This document shows positions 6,621 through 8,611 of a stretch of DNA of 8,611 nt, in pieces (position 1 is the first letter of the stretch; each line of letters opens with the position of its first letter). Below the pieces are notes generated by a model. That model ran no database searches and was not told the origin of the DNA. It saw nothing but the letters and a program-made list of their open reading frames with translations. The position numbers were made by a program, and so were the translations under genes. The stretch lies in contig JACCRA010000288.1 in assembly GCA_013813825.1 (NCBI GenBank), positions 1 to 8,611 of the forward strand, read 5' to 3'. The DNA comes from Pyrinomonadaceae bacterium. Lineage in GTDB: Bacteria; Acidobacteriota; Blastocatellia; Pyrinomonadales; Pyrinomonadaceae.

Positions 6621-7713
6621 ATGGATAGCTTAGTCGTCAACAACATCCGGCAGCGGCCGGTGCGGGCGCTGGTGAGTGTCGCGGGCGTGGCGTTGGGCGT
6701 GTGTCTGGTGATGCTGTTCACGGGGTTGGCGCGGGGAATGTCGAACGAAATGCAAAGGCGTTCGTCAAACTTGAAGGCGGAAATCTTGTTCACACGTTCG
6801 GGCGGGATGGAGTTGACGACTTCGACGGCGAACCTGAGCACGGTTTACGCGGAACGTCTGCGGGAGATCGAAGGTGTCGGGATGGCCGTGCCAGTCATTC
6901 GCTATGTGTTTCAAGGCGGGCGTTTCGGATTCGAGCATGTGGAGGGCGTCGAGTGGGACCAGTTCGCGCAAATGAACGAGATGCAACTGGTGAGCGGGCG
7001 GGCGCCGCAAGAGTTTGATGAAGTGGTGATTGACGAGACGAAGGCGCGCAACAATCAGACGGGCGTCGGCGGTACGCTCAATTTGTTTGGCGGCAAACCC
7101 TATCGCATTGTCGGCGTCTATACGCCGGAGTCGGGGGCGCGAGTGAAGATGTCGCTGGCGGCAATGCAGGACGCGCTGCAAGCTCCGAACAAATGTTCTT
7201 ACATCCTCGTCAAAGCACGCGACGACGCGGATGCCAGCGCGCTCGCGCGGCACATTGACGAAACGCTGCCGGGCAACAAGATTCAGTTCACGCGCGATCT
7301 GGTGACGAACATCGAGAAGAACATTCCGTACTTGGGGGTTTTCCTCCGCACGCTCGTCGTGCTATCGGCCATCGTCAGCGCGCTCGTCGTGATGCTCGCG
7401 ATGTACACGACGATCACGGAACGGACGCGCGAGATCGGAATGCTCAAGGCGCTCGGCGCGTCGCGCGGCTATATCGTTTCGGTGATCGAGAAAGAGGCGC
7501 TTTTGATCAGCCTGCTCGGCCTCGTCGCGGGCTTCGTCGTCTCGCTCGTCGCGGGGTATTTAATCGAGCGCATATATGGACTGGTTTTTGAGTACGGCTG
7601 GACGTGGGCAGTGGTGGCGGCGCTCATTGGCGTTGGCGGGTGTGCTCGGCGCACTCTATCCGGCCGTCCGCGCCGCCAACCTCGATCCGGTGAACGCGCT
7701 CTCTTACGAGTAA
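6621..7713 (+). CDS. FtsX/MacB-type ABC transporter permease, with a frameshift near the 3' end
   Basis: The product is the membrane subunit of a type VII (LolCDE/MacB-like) ABC system in the inner membrane. An N-terminal helix (about 15-37, [18 protein letters not shown]) is followed by a periplasmic MacB_PCD-like domain (about 40-235). The C-terminal FtsX domain follows, with TM2 (239-265), the coupling segment [20 protein letters not shown] (263-282) and TM3 (291-318). The reading frame from 6621 runs to 7727, but its last 30 residues are Arg-rich and unlike the family. From 7633 a second frame, displaced by one extra base, gives [20 protein letters not shown] and NALSYE, then TAA at 7711-7713, which is the normal FtsX-type ending. 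Hence one extra base (or two missing) lies near 7629-7635. With no long homopolymer there, a real mutation or assembly error is more likely than programmed shifting. A single permease gene suggests a homodimer. No Shine-Dalgarno precedes the ATG. Confidence 0.88.
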
Positions 7714-7730
7714 TTGGTAGGCTCTGATCA

Positions 7731-7814
7731 AGTGACGGGCAATGGCGACAGGTGACGGATTAATGCTGCGCCAATTCGGCACCGTTGGTTGCTTGTCGCC
7801 GGTCACTGCTTTTT
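7731..7814 (+). repeat. Imperfect inverted repeat plus T5 between permease and ATPase genes
   Basis: The outer arms AGTGACGGGC (7731-7740) and GCCGGTCACT (7798-7807) pair at 9 of 10 positions. The inner parts share degenerate words (GTGACGG at 7732 and 7752, CGACAGG, and on the right TGTCGCC and CCGTTGG) but pair poorly. TTTTT (7810-7814) directly abuts ATG 7815. The architecture copies the gap at 6538-6620, with weaker pairing and a larger interior of about 57 nt. Confidence 0.55.
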
Positions 7815-8519
7815 ATGAAAACGATTCTGCAAGCAGAAAATTTGACGAAGGTTTATCGCGTCGGGAGCGTGGACGTACACGCATTGCGGGGCGTGTCACT
7901 AGAACTCGAAGAGGGCGAGTTTCTGGCGATTATGGGACCGTCTGGGTGCGGCAAGTCCACGCTGCTGCACTTGCTCGGCGGGCTGCTGACGCCGACCGAG
8001 GGCCGTCTCGTGATTGACGGCGAGGACATGACGACCGCCTCCGACGCCAAGCGTACCGACATCCGCCGCCGCAAAATCGGTTTCGTTTTTCAACGCTTTA
8101 ACCTGTTCCCGACGCTCACCGCCGAAGGCAATCTGCGCCTCGCCGAGCGCATTCACGCGGGCGGAGGCAGCGACGGCGGGGGCGACGCCGAACGGCGGCG
8201 CGAAGTGTTGGGCTTGTTAAAGCTGGAAAATAAGCTGCACCACAAGCCGCTGGAACTGTCAGGCGGCGAGCAGCAGCGCGTGGCGCTCGCCCGCGCTGTC
8301 GTCACGCGCCCGGCCATTATTCTCGCCGATGAGCCGACCGGCAATCTCGATTCCGAAAACTCGGCCATCGTCCTTAACATGTTTCAGGAGATGAATTTCC
8401 GCTTCAACCAGACGATCATCATGATTACGCACAACCCGGAGGCCGCCGCGATGTGTCGCCGGATCGTGCAAATGCGCGATGGACAGATCGTTGCGCCATC
8501 CGCCGCCGTCCAGCTATAA
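7815..8519 (+). CDS. LolD/MacB-type ABC transporter ATP-binding protein
   Basis: This 234-residue ATPase energises the FtsX-type permease next to it. Motifs are complete: Walker [10 protein letters not shown] (41-49), Q-loop Gln93 in [10 protein letters not shown], signature LSGGEQQR (148-155), Walker B IILADEP (168-174, catalytic Glu173), D-loop GNLDS (176-180) and switch His206 in MITHNP. Length is usual for LolD-like subunits. Between the Q-loop and the signature there is a Gly-rich insert, [14 protein letters not shown] (113-126), where relatives usually have a plain helix. An upstream GTG at 7785 would add ten residues read from the inverted repeat, so ATG 7815 is preferred; it follows T5 without a Shine-Dalgarno. 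The substrate cannot be told from the ATPase. The lipoprotein gene in the cluster favours lipoprotein or lipid handling over antibiotic efflux. Confidence 0.95.
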   Translation: MKTILQAENLTKVYRVGSVDVHALRGVSLELEEGEFLAIMGPSGCGKSTLLHLLGGLLTPTEGRLVIDGEDMTTASDAKRTDIRRRKIGFVFQRFNLFPTLTAEGNLRLAERIHAGGGSDGGGDAERRREVLGLLKLENKLHHKPLELSGGEQQRVALARAVVTRPAIILADEPTGNLDSENSAIVLNMFQEMNFRFNQTIIMITHNPEAAAMCRRIVQMRDGQIVAPSAAVQL

Positions 8520-8523
8520 TTCA

Positions 8524-8606
8524 AGAGGTCAGTGGTCAGAGATCAGTAAAGACAAGCTGCTTTTGCCTTCTTCTGATCTTTGACCTCTCACCTCTGCTCT
8601 CTTTTT
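8524..8606 (+). repeat. Heptamer-built inverted repeat plus T5 after the ATPase gene
   Basis: Arms 8524-8546 and 8573-8595 are complementary at 20 of 23 positions. The left arm is made of degenerate heptamers (AGGTCAG, TGGTCAG, AGATCAG). A T5 run (8602-8606) follows 6 nt after the right arm. The element starts 4 nt after the ATPase stop. It could be the terminator of the ABC cluster, but it matches the design of the two gaps upstream, and the next gene may begin just beyond the window. Confidence 0.75.
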
Positions 8607-8611
8607 GCGAT

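Noticed and set aside
7625..7640. Programmed ribosomal frameshift in the permease gene
   Set aside because: No slippery heptamer, internal Shine-Dalgarno or stop codon placement typical of programmed shifting is visible; a mutation or assembly indel is simpler.
7785..7814. GTG 7785 as start of the ATPase
   Set aside because: The ten extra residues come from the inverted repeat; the family consensus begins at [12 protein letters not shown] from ATG 7815.

Overview
This window looks like chromosomal DNA from a GC-rich, diderm, free-living bacterium. Every convincing gene is on the + strand. TTG and GTG starts are common, Ala/Arg-rich shadow frames are abundant, and there are lipoprotein and LolCDE-type transport genes that imply an outer membrane. 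The gene content and the short GGTGTCR-type intergenic words remind me of Acidobacteriota (Blastocatellia/Pyrinomonadales). That assignment is an inference from style, not a database result. I see no phage, transposase, CRISPR, tRNA or rRNA.

Left part (1-4996): the tail of an unidentified gene, a LarA-family nickel-pincer 2-hydroxyacid racemase/epimerase (181-1452), and a small secreted beta-rich protein (1541-2188). Then comes a tightly packed set: a GlcD/D-lactate-dehydrogenase-like FAD oxidase (2228-3658), a small soluble protein (3655-3924), a YfbR/HDDC2-like HD-domain 5'-deoxynucleotidase (3921-4499), and a PGPGW-type membrane protein (about 4496-4996). The last four are joined by three successive 4-nt stop/start overlaps, so they are probably one translationally coupled unit. 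The racemase and the FAD oxidase are a plausible pair: the racemase would interconvert L- and D-2-hydroxyacids, and the oxidase would take one enantiomer to the 2-keto acid.

Middle (4997-5419): a 423-nt gap that is more AT-rich than its flanks, with no gene I can support. It ends in a fair sigma70-like promoter (TTGACA, 17 nt, TAGCTT) just ahead of the right-hand cluster.

Right part (5420-8611): a probable lipoprotein with a LolA/LolB-like look (5420-6538), an FtsX/MacB-type ABC permease whose last ~27 residues are out of frame (6621-7713), and its LolD/MacB-type ATPase (7815-8519). Together they look like a lipoprotein- or lipid-handling ABC system at the inner membrane with a lipoprotein partner. 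The most curious structure here is in the gaps. After each of the three genes lies an imperfect inverted repeat ending in a T5 run. In the two complete cases the T5 run abuts the ATG of the next gene, leaving no room for a Shine-Dalgarno sequence. In at least two of the three, the arms are built from degenerate tandem heptamers.
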